This document shows positions 9,748 through 17,048 of a stretch of DNA of 47,605 nucleotides, in pieces. The notes beneath the pieces were generated by a model, which saw only the letters and a program-made list of their open reading frames with translations, searched no databases and was not told the origin of the DNA. How positions within the stretch are numbered: position 1 is the first letter of the stretch; each line of letters opens with the position of its first letter. A program made the translations under genes and the position numbers. This DNA comes from Bacillota bacterium (GTDB lineage: Bacteria > Bacillota > Clostridia > Oscillospirales > Acutalibacteraceae), in contig JAETPP010000004.1 in assembly GCA_021771115.1 (NCBI GenBank), positions 1 to 47,605 of the forward strand, written 5' to 3'.

Positions 9748-9924
9748 ATGGCTGAAATTCGGATCAAGGAGAATGAATCCCTGGACAGCGCGCTTCGCCG
9801 CTTTAAGAAGCAGTGCGCCAGAGCAGGCGTCATTCAGGAGGTTCGCAAGAGAGAGGCTTATGAAAAGCCTTCTGTCAAGCGGAAGAAGAAGTCGGAAGCA
9901 GCTCGCAAGCGCAAGTACAAGTAA
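9748..9924 (+). CDS. rpsU: 30S ribosomal protein S21
   Basis: This 58-residue basic protein is ribosomal S21 of the small subunit, which helps initiation by acting near the 16S 3' end. The sequence shows the family core [17 protein letters not shown] and a lysine/arginine-rich tail ending AARKRKYK; 58 residues is the usual Firmicutes length. The ATG at 9748 follows GGGAGG with good spacing, and an upstream in-frame start is rejected because it would add a non-homologous leader. A consensus promoter lies upstream and a hairpin terminator downstream, so it can form its own short transcript. Confidence 0.97.
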   Translation: MAEIRIKENESLDSALRRFKKQCARAGVIQEVRKREAYEKPSVKRKKKSEAARKRKYK

Positions 9925-9949
9925 GGCTGCTCACAATGCACTTTCGGAA

Positions 9950-9971
9950 GCGGGCGGAAGCCCGCTTTTTT
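9950..9971 (+). terminator. Intrinsic terminator after rpsU
   Basis: A GCGGGC/GCCCGC stem with a GGAA tetraloop is followed directly by a run of six T. It lies 25 bp after rpsU and 38 bp before the next gene, so it probably lowers but need not abolish read-through. Confidence 0.88.
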
Positions 9972-10008
9972 GTTCCCGAAAATCGGGGACAATGGGAGAT
10001 ATGATTTT

Positions 10009-10512
10009 ATGGCTTTTTTTCGACCTACCGCTATGAGGCGGGGGCTTACGGACCTGACCCCGGAATTTTTATCCGGGCTGGGAGTTCGGGCCCTGCTGCT
10101 GGATGTGGACAACACGGTGGCCTCTTATACCTCTCACCAGCCCATACCGGGCGCGGTGGAATGGGCTGGCCGCATGGTGGAAGCCGGTTTTCGGGTACTG
10201 ATCGTTTCCAATAATTTTAAGAAGCGGGTGGAGCCCTTTGCCGCGAAATTCGGCCTGGGGTGCATCAGCTTTGCCATGAAGCCCCTGCCCTTCGGCTATC
10301 TGAAGGCCCGCTCCCTGCTGAAGATGAAATGCAGGGAGTGCGCCATCATCGGCGACCAGATTTTCACCGATGTGATCGGGGCCAATCTGTGCGGCATGAA
10401 ATCCGTGCTGCTTTCCCCCATTGAGGAAGAGGAGGGCTTTACCTTCAAGGTGCGCAGGCATTTTGAAAAGGGGCTGCGCAGAAAATTTGAAAGCAGGAGG
10501 GATATTTTATGA
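10009..10512 (+). CDS. yqeG: YqeG-family HAD (subclass IIIA) phosphatase
   Basis: This 167-residue protein belongs to the YqeG group of haloacid-dehalogenase phosphatases. HAD motif I is LLLDVDNTVASY with both aspartates, motif II is LIVSNN, and the last motif is AIIGDQIFTDVIGAN. Between them lies the family-typical ISFAMKPLPFGY. The ATG at 10009 follows GGGAG; an upstream TTG is rejected because it lies in the terminator of rpsU. Its TGA overlaps the next ATG by 4 nt, indicating translational coupling to the peptidase. YqeG proteins are conserved in Firmicutes, but I would not assign a specific substrate. Confidence 0.92.
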   Translation: MAFFRPTAMRRGLTDLTPEFLSGLGVRALLLDVDNTVASYTSHQPIPGAVEWAGRMVEAGFRVLIVSNNFKKRVEPFAAKFGLGCISFAMKPLPFGYLKARSLLKMKCRECAIIGDQIFTDVIGANLCGMKSVLLSPIEEEEGFTFKVRRHFEKGLRRKFESRRDIL

Positions 10513-11588
10513 AAAATCCTATTGAGCGCTTGCAGGAGACGCTGCTTCACGGCGATCCCCAAAAGGCCGCTCTTGTTTTTTCCGAGCGGAACCGCCGGTA
10601 TTTTACGGAATTTCCCGCCACGGACGGCGCGTTGCTGGTCACGGCGGAAAAGGCCTATTTGCTGATGGATTTCCGCTATGAAGAGGCCGCCCGGTACAAG
10701 GCGAAAAACTGTGAGGTCACCGGCTTCTCCGACCTGAACGGCAAGCTGGGAGAGCTTTTGGAAAAGCACGGCGTAAAGGCGGTCTACCTGGAAATGGAGC
10801 AGCTTTCCGTAGCCCAGGCAAGGCGGTTTGAGAAGGCCTTTAGGGCCCACGGCGCGGAGGCTCTGCTGGACGATTCCCTGGACAGTGTGATTCGGGCCCA
10901 GCGCATGATAAAATCTCCGGAGGAGGTCAAAAAAATCGAAGCCTCCCAGGAGATCACAGACGCGGCCTTTCGGCACATTCTGCCCTTTATCCGGGAAGGC
11001 GTAACAGAGCGGGAGCTGGCCCTGGAGATCGAGTTTTTCATGCGGAAAAACGGCGCGGACAATGTGGCCTTCGAGCTTATCGTGGCGGCGGGGAAGAATG
11101 GCTCCCAGTGCCATGCCGTGCCCTCGGAAAACCAGGTGCGAAAGGGCGACTTTATCACCATGGATACCGGGGCTTTGCTGGACGGCTACCATTCCGATAT
11201 GACCCGCACCGTGGCACTGGGCCATGTTTCAGCGGAGCAGCGGGCGGTGTATGAAACGGTCCTGCGGGCTCAGCTGGCGGTGATCGATGGGGTAAAGCCC
11301 GGCATGCCCTGCTGCGAGGTGGATAAGATCGCCAGGGAGATCATTGAAAAGGATTACCCCGGCGCCTTCGGCCACGGCCTGGGCCACGGGGTGGGCTTTG
11401 AAATTCACGAGTGGCCCCGCTTTGCCGCCCACGACAGCACTCCCTGCGCGGAGGGCATGGTCATCACCGATGAGCCGGGCATCTATCTCCCGGCAAAATA
11501 CGGCGTGCGCATCGAGGATATGCTGCTTATTACGGCGGAAGGCTGCCGCAGCCTGACCAAGTCCCCCAAGGAGCTGATCGAGCTGTAA
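10509..11588 (+). CDS. M24-family Xaa-Pro aminopeptidase/dipeptidase
   Basis: This 359-residue cytoplasmic metallopeptidase should cleave the bond before proline in short peptides. An N-terminal creatinase-type domain covers about residues 5-130. The catalytic pita-bread domain follows with the dimetal ligands visible in order: MDTGALLDGYHSDMTR (two Asp), GHGLGHGVGFEIHE (His), TDEPGIYLP (Glu) and GVRIEDML (Glu). The short domain plan matches the PepQ/YpdF/YqhT group of Firmicutes, which often lies before efp, as it does here. It is coupled to yqeG by an ATGA overlap. PepP versus PepQ specificity cannot be settled from sequence alone. Confidence 0.94.
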   Translation: MKNPIERLQETLLHGDPQKAALVFSERNRRYFTEFPATDGALLVTAEKAYLLMDFRYEEAARYKAKNCEVTGFSDLNGKLGELLEKHGVKAVYLEMEQLSVAQARRFEKAFRAHGAEALLDDSLDSVIRAQRMIKSPEEVKKIEASQEITDAAFRHILPFIREGVTERELALEIEFFMRKNGADNVAFELIVAAGKNGSQCHAVPSENQVRKGDFITMDTGALLDGYHSDMTRTVALGHVSAEQRAVYETVLRAQLAVIDGVKPGMPCCEVDKIAREIIEKDYPGAFGHGLGHGVGFEIHEWPRFAAHDSTPCAEGMVITDEPGIYLPAKYGVRIEDMLLITAEGCRSLTKSPKELIEL

Positions 11589-11608
11589 GAAAAAATTCCC
11601 ACTTTTTC

Positions 11609-11637
11609 TTGAAATCAGCTCGGAAATAAGGTATACT
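11609..11637 (+). promoter_or_regulatory. Predicted promoter of efp
   Basis: TTGAAA at 11609 and TATACT at 11632 have a 17-bp spacer. The transcript would have a leader of about 140 nt before efp, containing a stretch near 11735-11775 that resembles the leader of mutY. Confidence 0.72.
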
Positions 11638-11783
11638 GGCGTTAGTAGGGACAAAGAGTAACGTTTTGGCTGGATATTTTCGTAAGAGCTTGCTTCCCTG
11701 CAAGTCCTTTTGTCCTTGCCCTGATGCCTTTCTCTCATATCTAAATCTCTAACAACTCATATCTGAATTTGGAGGTCATATTT

Positions 11784-12341
11784 ATGGTAACTGCAGGCGA
11801 TTTTAGAAACGGCGTTACATTTGAAATGGATGGCGGCGTGTATTCCATCATCGAATTCCAGCATGTAAAGCCCGGCAAAGGCGCTGCTTTTGTGCGCACC
11901 AAGATTCGCAATGTCATCAGTGGGGCTGTCACAGAGAAAACCTTCAACCCCAACGACAAATTCCCCACCGCTTTCATTGAGCGGAAGGACATGCAGTATC
12001 TGTACAGCGATGGCGACCTGTACTATTTCATGGATAACGAAACCTACGAGCAGATGCCCATCAACGGCAACGTGCTCAGCGATAACTTCAAGTTCGTGAA
12101 GGAAAACATGGAGTGCAAGGTGCTGTCCTATAAGGGCAACGTGTTCGGTGTGGAGCCTCCGAACTTCGTGGAGCTGGAGGTTACTAAGACCGAGCCCGGT
12201 GTGAAGGGCGATACCGCCACCAACACCCTGAAGCCCGCTACTCTGGAAACCGGGGCCGAGATCCGTGTTCCCCTCTTTATCAATGAGAACGAGATGATCC
12301 GCGTGGATACCCGTACCGGCGAGTATATGGAGCGCGCCTAA
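11784..12341 (+). CDS. efp: Translation elongation factor P
   Basis: This 185-residue protein is EF-P, which rescues ribosomes stalled on proline runs. The three OB-like domains are all present. The N-terminal KOW-like domain holds the modification loop [17 protein letters not shown], in which the lysine of KPGKG is the tip residue. The C-terminal signature [19 protein letters not shown] and [12 protein letters not shown] ends the protein at the usual length. The ATG at 11784 follows GGAGG by 8 nt; an in-frame TTG overlapping the ribosome site was rejected. The upstream peptidase and downstream CD1247-like gene are common efp neighbours in Clostridia. Confidence 0.98.
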   Translation: MVTAGDFRNGVTFEMDGGVYSIIEFQHVKPGKGAAFVRTKIRNVISGAVTEKTFNPNDKFPTAFIERKDMQYLYSDGDLYYFMDNETYEQMPINGNVLSDNFKFVKENMECKVLSYKGNVFGVEPPNFVELEVTKTEPGVKGDTATNTLKPATLETGAEIRVPLFINENEMIRVDTRTGEYMERA

Positions 12342-12450
12342 AGAAAAGCAGCGGTGCATGTTCTGCGCCGGCTCGGCGCAAAATAGTGCCGGAACGCTGT
12401 ATAACTGATCCCGGCGCGTTGACGCCGGCAGAAAGTAAAGGAGAATAGCA

Positions 12451-12903
12451 ATGACAAATTCAGAACGGGCTTCTTATATCCGCGGTTTGATGGAAGGCTT
12501 GGAGCTTGATCCCAAGGCCAAGGAGACCAAGGTGTTCAATGCCATCATAGAGCTGTTGGACGATCTGTGCGTTTCCGTGGAAGAGCTGGAGGACGGCTTC
12601 GATCTTCTCTCCGAGCAGGTGGATGAGATCGACGAGGACCTGGGCAATGTGGAAGAGGATTTCTACGGCCTGGAAGATGATGATTGCGGCTGTGGCTGCG
12701 GCCATCATCACCATGGTGATTTTGAGGACGCCGAGTTTGAGGTGACCTGCCCCAGCTGCGGCACCACCATTCCCCTGGACGATGATATGCTGGACGAGGA
12801 CGGCATCGTCTGTCCGCACTGCGGCGAAAGCCTGGAGTTCGACTACGATGACGACGAGGATTGCGGCGGCGGTTGCTGCTGCCACAGCGAGGAAGAAAAG
12901 TAA
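12451..12903 (+). CDS. CD1247-like acidic zinc-ribbon protein
   Basis: This 150-residue, very acidic protein matches the clostridial family whose N-terminal region is called the CD1247 domain. Residues 1-75 are predicted helical (YIRGLMEGLEL, FNAIIELLDDL) and may form a coiled coil. A metal-rich segment CGCGCGHHHH follows near residue 83. Then comes a zinc ribbon with CPSCG and CPHCG knuckles, and the tail carries CGGGCCCH. A zinc-binding or redox-linked role is likely from these residues, but no function is established that I can name. It sits 109 bp after efp with an AAAGGAG site; the gap holds two short GC-rich hairpins. A strong bidirectional terminator follows. Confidence 0.85.
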   Translation: MTNSERASYIRGLMEGLELDPKAKETKVFNAIIELLDDLCVSVEELEDGFDLLSEQVDEIDEDLGNVEEDFYGLEDDDCGCGCGHHHHGDFEDAEFEVTCPSCGTTIPLDDDMLDEDGIVCPHCGESLEFDYDDDEDCGGGCCCHSEEEK

Positions 12904-12913
12904 TTTTATCTGT

Positions 12914-12964
12914 AAAAGTAAAGACTCGGGGTGAAAGCTTTCACCCCGAGTCTTTTTTACTTTT
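12914..12964. terminator. Bidirectional terminator with very long stem
   Basis: Arms at 12914-12937 and 12938-12964 form an almost perfect 24-bp stem around an AAGCTT centre, flanked by T-runs on both strands. It can end transcription of the CD1247-like gene (plus) and of the mntA/hepT remnant (minus). The stop codon of the hepT remnant lies inside its right arm. Confidence 0.93.
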
Positions 12965-13115
12965 GAAGGATACAGAGCGCTGCGGCATTTCGATATATAA
13001 TGTCTGTTTGGAACACCTCCATGCTGTCTCCAAATCGCTGAATAGTCTCTTCAATTTGCAGGCAATAGGAAAAAATGTGCTCCAGAATATGGCTGTCCCG
13101 GTCAGGATGCTTCAT
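12957..13115 (-). pseudogene. hepT: Truncated HepT-like (DUF86) toxin remnant
   Basis: Translation from the ATG at 13115 gives only 52 residues, beginning MKHPDRDSHILEHIFSYCLQ and ending YRNAAALCILQK before TAA at 12957. This matches the first part of HepT/DUF86 proteins, which normally continue with an IGE segment and the RX4-6H RNase motif to about 110-140 residues. The start overlaps the end of the nucleotidyltransferase gene by 14 nt, exactly the layout of MntA/HepT pairs. The reading frame is cut inside the terminator stem, so the catalytic part is gone. Family assignment is by eye, from a short conserved stretch. Confidence 0.7.
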
Positions 13116-13401
13116 ACAATACCACCTCTTCCTTTTTGATGGCGGCCAGAAAATGCTCGTCCAGGCTGGCTGTAGTGAGAAGATCTACCGGAAGCCCCAG
13201 CGCGTCCTCCAAATCGACGAGCAATCCGGCCAGCGCAAGACCGCGTATCTTTCCTTTGCCAATTCGGAGATCGATATCGCTGGTTTCCGTCATATCTCCC
13301 CGCGCATAGGAGCCAAAAAGATAGATGCGTTCCGCTCCGTAAGACTTTGCCAGCGGCGCAATGATATCGCGAAGCTGTGAAATTGTATATTGTGCAGCCA
13401 T
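13102..13401 (-). CDS. mntA: MntA-like minimal nucleotidyltransferase (antitoxin type)
   Basis: This 99-residue protein is a minimal DNA-polymerase-beta-like nucleotidyltransferase. The active site is seen as GSYARGD followed by SDIDLRI, giving the usual paired aspartates. In MntA/HepT systems such proteins add AMP to the HepT toxin and neutralise it. The ATG at 13401 follows GGAGG by 8 nt and gives the normal family length; a longer GTG-type start is not needed. The gene's end overlaps the hepT remnant. Because the partner is truncated, this may be an orphan antitoxin that could still act on a HepT encoded elsewhere. Confidence 0.88.
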   Translation of the reverse strand: MAAQYTISQLRDIIAPLAKSYGAERIYLFGSYARGDMTETSDIDLRIGKGKIRGLALAGLLVDLEDALGLPVDLLTTASLDEHFLAAIKKEEVVLYEAS

Positions 13402-13500
13402 AATAACGCCTCCGGTCAAAATACGTTTTTCTATCGCTAGTATAACAGAAATCAGGAGAAATTTGTCAGCAGCTAAAAATTTTTATATGAGACTTTGCTG

Positions 13501-13626
13501 TTACGGATTGCTCACCCGGTAAAAATCATGCCCCATTGCTTCATCGGGTACAAACCGTGTCAGCCCGCTGCCGTACAGTTTTATGATATCTATGAAATGG
13601 TGGGGCTTTATGATAATAGAGTTCAT
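13501..13626 (-). pseudogene. Short ORF coupled to the dehydratase, probably truncated
   Basis: The TGA of the dehydratase overlaps an ATG (ATGA) that opens a 41-residue frame, starting MNSIIIKPHHFIDIIKLYG and ending FYRVSNP. The PHHF(I/L)DII opening resembles the start of DUF1284-like small proteins, which are normally much longer and carry cysteines. Here a TAA follows at once and no continuation is seen in other frames down to 13420. I read it as the surviving 5' end of a translationally coupled partner gene. A genuine 41-residue peptide cannot be excluded. Confidence 0.5.
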
Positions 13627-15335
13627 TCTTTGCTTCCTTCCTCTCCCCGATAGGAGGCGGTGAAGCTTCCCAGAACGCCGGTTTGGTACCGGGGCGGCTT
13701 TGGTTTCCAAACGGCCCGGCGGCGCTCCAGCACAGCACGGATCTCTTCTTCTGTCTTCTTTTTCCCCTGTATCCCGCAGATCCGCAGGACCCTTGCGGGA
13801 ATATCGATTTCGATCAGGTCGCCCTCCTCCACCAGGGCAATGGGGCCGCCCTCCGCCGCCTCGGGAGATACGTGTCCGATGGCGGGCCCTTTGCTGGCGC
13901 CGGAGAAGCGCCCGTCTGTAATAAGGGCGATGGAGGCGGATAGTTCGGGATCGGAGGAAATGGCCTCTGTGGTGTAAAACATTTCCGGCATGCCGCTGCC
14001 CTTGGGGCCTTCATAGCGGATGATCACCCCGTCGCCGGGCTGGATCTCATGGCGCAGTACGGCGGCGATGGCGTCCTCTTCACAGTCAAAGGGCCGGGCG
14101 CGCAGCACGGCCCGGTGCATTTCCTTCGGTACGGCGCTGTGCTTTACCACACTGCCCTTGGGGGCCAGGTTTCCCTTCAGCACCGCTACCGTTCCGTTTT
14201 TGCCAATGGGGTCGTCAAAGCTGCGAATGATATCGGTGCGGGAAAGCCCGGTTTCCCGGAGATACCTGTCACAGCCTTCGTAGTAGCCGTTTTCCCGCAG
14301 CTCCTTCAGGTTTTCTCCCAGGGTCTTTCCGGTAACGGTCATGGCGTCCAGGTGCAGCATGGAGCGGATCTCCTCCATGATCCGGGGCACGCCGCCCGCA
14401 TAGTAGAAATACTGGGCGGGCCAGCGCCCGGCGGGGCGGATATCCAAAAGATAATGGGCGTTTTGGTGGATGCGGTCAAAGTCGTCCGCAGAAAGGGAAA
14501 CGCCGAATTCCCTGGCAATGGCGGGGAGATGGAGCAGGGTATTGGTAGAGCCGGAAATGGCGGCGTGTACCATCACGGCGTTTTCAAAGCTTTCCCTTGT
14601 GACGATTTTGCGGGAGGTAAGCCCGGAATAGGCCAGCTCGGCGGCCCGCTCTCCGGCGGCCCTGGCGGCCTTTTTCAGCTCCACGCAGGTGGCGGGCATT
14701 AAAGCCGTGCCCGGCAGCATCAGCCCCAGGGCCTCCGCCATGATCTGCATGGTAGAGGCGGTGCCCATAAAGGAGCAGGCGCCGCAGGAGGGACAGGCAT
14801 GATGCTTGTAGTAGGTGAGCTGCTCCTCCGTGATCTCTCCCCGGCGGTACATGGCGCTGTATTTGCCGATCTGCTCCAGGGTCAAAAGCTCCGGCCCCGC
14901 CTCCATTACGCCGCCCGTTACCACAATGGCGGGAAGATCCAGCCGGCCGATGGCCATCAGCTGGGCGGGAACGGATTTATCACAGCTGGAAAGGAAAACC
15001 CCCGCGTCAAAGGTGGTGGCGCTGACATGGATCTCAATGAGATCGGCTATGGTGTTCCGGGAGGCCAGGGAGTAATTGCCCCCGTCATGACCCTGAGACA
15101 TGCCGTCGCACATATCGGTGGCAAAATATAAGGCGGATTTTGCCCCCTTGCTGTCAGCCCCCGCGGCGGCAGCCTGGGAAAGCCCCAGCAAATGAGCGCT
15201 GCCGGGATGGCTCTGCCCATAGGTGCTTTCAATGATCACCTGGGGCTTTGCGAGGTCCTCCGCCGTCCATCCCATTCCCATCCGCAGAGGATCCATTTCC
15301 GGCGCGATTTTTCGTACTTCCTGGCTTTTCAGCAT
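13623..15335 (-). CDS. IlvD/Edd-family dehydratase
   Basis: This 570-residue enzyme belongs to the dihydroxy-acid/sugar-acid dehydratase family, which uses an Fe-S cluster to remove water and yield a 2-keto acid. Family stretches include DMCDGMSQGHDGGNYSL, SSCDKSVPAQLMA, GGVMEAGPE, ACPSCGACSFMGTASTMQ, the SGSTNTLLHLPAIA motif and the late GRFSGASKG and GHVSPEAAEGGPIA. The first cluster Cys position reads HPGS, so Gly replaces Cys, as in some family members. No other branched-chain amino-acid gene is near, so a sugar-acid dehydratase is as likely as IlvD. ATG 15335 follows GGAGGAAG; the 70-residue upstream extension lies in a dispersed repeat and is rejected. Confidence 0.85.
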   Translation of the reverse strand: MLKSQEVRKIAPEMDPLRMGMGWTAEDLAKPQVIIESTYGQSHPGSAHLLGLSQAAAAGADSKGAKSALYFATDMCDGMSQGHDGGNYSLASRNTIADLIEIHVSATTFDAGVFLSSCDKSVPAQLMAIGRLDLPAIVVTGGVMEAGPELLTLEQIGKYSAMYRRGEITEEQLTYYKHHACPSCGACSFMGTASTMQIMAEALGLMLPGTALMPATCVELKKAARAAGERAAELAYSGLTSRKIVTRESFENAVMVHAAISGSTNTLLHLPAIAREFGVSLSADDFDRIHQNAHYLLDIRPAGRWPAQYFYYAGGVPRIMEEIRSMLHLDAMTVTGKTLGENLKELRENGYYEGCDRYLRETGLSRTDIIRSFDDPIGKNGTVAVLKGNLAPKGSVVKHSAVPKEMHRAVLRARPFDCEEDAIAAVLRHEIQPGDGVIIRYEGPKGSGMPEMFYTTEAISSDPELSASIALITDGRFSGASKGPAIGHVSPEAAEGGPIALVEEGDLIEIDIPARVLRICGIQGKKKTEEEIRAVLERRRAVWKPKPPRYQTGVLGSFTASYRGEEGSKE

Positions 15336-15429
15336 ATTACTTCCTCCCGAAGTGAAATCTGAGCTTGAAGAATACGCTTTCAGTATACCATTGTTTTTGC
15401 GGATTGTACAGGGGCGGCGAGGCGCCGCA

Positions 15430-15690
15430 GCCACACGACGGCGAGGCGCCGCGGCCACTCGTGAAGATAGCAGGCGGTATTTGCAAGTGTGCGGCCCGAC
15501 CGGAAGTAAAACCGGCCTCATCCTCTTATTGTCATTCTGAGTCACCGAAGGTGGCGAAGAATCTCGGCTAGATCCCAGCCTGTGATTAAAAAGCCCTTCA
15601 TGCGCCGGTTGCTGCTAACCGAGATCCTTCACTGAAAGCAAAGCAAGCTTTGCTTTTGTTCAGGATGACAGTGTGTGAAAATCGCTAGTG
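15430..15690. repeat. Dispersed palindromic repeat, copy A
   Basis: The core runs from a TGTCATTCTGAG motif near 15529 through GAATCTCG to a facing CGAGATCCTTC and CAGGATGACAG near 15670, so the ends can pair. It is preceded by the marker GCGGCCCGACCGGAAGTAA. Copy B follows at once and an inverted copy lies at 42725-42945. A short inner hairpin (AAAGCAAAGC/GCTTTGCTTT) lies at about 15639-15659. No gene is present between 15336 and 16113. Confidence 0.85.
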
Positions 15691-15728
15691 CGCTAAATTT
15701 GGAATTTAGCAGCGTACCGCTGCACCAA

Positions 15729-15960
15729 CTCGTGAAGATAGTGCACGGCATTTGTATGTGTGCGGCCCGACCGGAAGTAACATTGACTTCCTCTTTCCAT
15801 TGTCATTCTGAGTCACCGAAGGTGGCGAAGAATCTCGGCTATATCTCAGCCGGTGATTACAAATTCCCCTTCATGTCATGCGCCGGTTGCTGCTGGCCGA
15901 GATCCTTCGTCAAGAAGGCGCGAAGCGCCTTTTTTCCTCAGGATGACAGTGTGTGGGGGT
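15729..15960. repeat. Dispersed palindromic repeat, copy B
   Basis: This is a second, same-direction copy of the element, again with CGACCGGAAGTAA, TGTCATTCTGAGTCACCGA, CTCGGCTA, CCGAGATCCTTC and CAGGATGACAGTGTG. It carries a different inner hairpin (AAGGCGCGAAGCGCCTT). Copies A and B share a period of about 290 bp; the flank between them contains a TGCACCAACTCGTGAAGATAG segment also present near copy C. Confidence 0.85.
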
Positions 15961-16038
15961 CGTTAGTGTGCTAAACAATAATTTATCATCTCTGCCCTGC
16001 TCCCATCTTTCAAATTCCTTTCTTTATAGAGTATAAAA

Positions 16039-16068
16039 TTGACTTTTGTTCTTTCTATGCGGTATACT
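16039..16068 (+). promoter_or_regulatory. Predicted promoter of aroD
   Basis: TTGACT at 16039 and TATACT at 16063 have an 18-bp spacer, placing the transcript start about 40 nt before aroD. Confidence 0.65.
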
Positions 16069-16113
16069 GGTGTAGAATGATGGAAAAGTGGGAAGGGTAA
16101 GGACGGGGAGTTG

Positions 16114-16866
16114 ATGAAATTGAAGTTTGTGGAGCTGGCGGGCGTTCGTTTTGGCGAGGGCCTGCCGAAGATCTGTATTCCGCTGACAGGCGGCGGAATG
16201 CCCGCCCTGCTCAGTGAGCTGTGGGCGGTAAAGCATTTGCCTGCCGATCTCTATGAATGGCGGGGAGACCATTATTTCGGAAGCTATTCTGAGGCGCTGC
16301 GCGCCCTGGAGGAAACGCTGGAGGGGAAGCCCCTGCTGTGTACCGTGCGGACCAAGGGGGAAGGCGGGCAGGCGGAGCTGGCCCCGGACGCTTACGAGGC
16401 CTTTTTGTCCGGCCTTTTGGACCAGGGGGGCTTTCAGCTTTTGGATATTGAGCTTTCCTGCGGCGAGGAACGGGTGCGCAGGCTGGTGGAAAAGGCCCAC
16501 GAAAAAGGCGTGGGCGTGGTGATCTCCCGCCACTGCTTTCAGGAAACGCCGCCGGAGGAAGAAATTTTTCATACCCTGGAAAAAATGAAAAAGCTGGGGG
16601 CGGATCTGCCGAAAATGGCGGTCATGCCCAAAAGCCCCGGGGATGTGTTAACGCTGCTTTCCGCCACGCTGCGGGCGAAGGAGCGGTTGGGCCCGGTCAT
16701 TACCATGGCCATGGGAAACCTGGGAAAGCTGAGCCGGGTCAGCGGCGCGGTGTTCGGCTCCTGCCTGACCTTTGCCGCCGGGCAGTCCCCTTCCGCGCCG
16801 GGGCAAATCAACGCGGAGGATCTGCGGGCCATTCTGGAGGATCTGGACCCAACGGAATCACTTTAA
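16114..16866 (+). CDS. aroD: Type I 3-dehydroquinate dehydratase
   Basis: This 250-residue enzyme carries out the third shikimate-pathway step, dehydration of 3-dehydroquinate through a lysine Schiff base. Features of the type I class are visible: the ICIPLTGGG strand, YEWRGDHY near residue 45 (usually EWRxD), the catalytic His in VISRHCFQETP, the Schiff-base Lys in LPKMAVMP, and the substrate loop AMGNLGKLSR. ATG 16114 follows GGGGAG. The gene stands alone, away from other aro genes, with its own promoter. Its TAA stop is also the left target duplication of the inserted element that follows, so the extreme C-terminus may have been touched by the insertion. Confidence 0.94.
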   Translation: MKLKFVELAGVRFGEGLPKICIPLTGGGMPALLSELWAVKHLPADLYEWRGDHYFGSYSEALRALEETLEGKPLLCTVRTKGEGGQAELAPDAYEAFLSGLLDQGGFQLLDIELSCGEERVRRLVEKAHEKGVGVVISRHCFQETPPEEEIFHTLEKMKKLGADLPKMAVMPKSPGDVLTLLSATLRAKERLGPVITMAMGNLGKLSRVSGAVFGSCLTFAAGQSPSAPGQINAEDLRAILEDLDPTESL

Positions 16867-17027
16867 GAACCTGTATTCACAACCTGTAAGCACCATCTGA
16901 GCGGTCTTTTGGAAGGCGTTCTGCGTTAAATTTTCTTGCAATACGCCAGTATTCCTGCGAAAATTTACCTTGAACGCCTCCCAAAATCCTCGCCCATCCG
17001 GCACTTTCGGTTATGAATACAGGTTCT
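16866..17027. mobile_element. MITE-like palindromic element on the aroD stop codon
   Basis: A 162-bp non-coding element has terminal inverted repeats GAACCTGTATTCA...TGAATACAGGTTC. The arms continue to pair imperfectly inward: GGCGTTC plus a TAAATTTT core on the left faces AAAATTTA and GAACGCC on the right. The flanks are TAA at 16864-16866 and TAA at 17027-17029, consistent with a 3-bp target duplication. No transposase is encoded, so it would have been moved in trans. It fills nearly the whole gap between aroD and the AAA+ gene. Confidence 0.8.
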
Positions 17028-17048
17028 AAGAAAGAAGGGGGAACCTTC

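Noticed and set aside
10069-11225. Long minus-strand ORFs opposite yqeG and the peptidase
   Set aside because: They are antisense shadows of well-supported genes in GC-rich DNA.
15336-15545. 70-residue N-terminal extension of the dehydratase
   Set aside because: The extension is encoded by dispersed-repeat DNA with tandem arginine/alanine runs; the ATG at 15335 has a strong GGAGG site.
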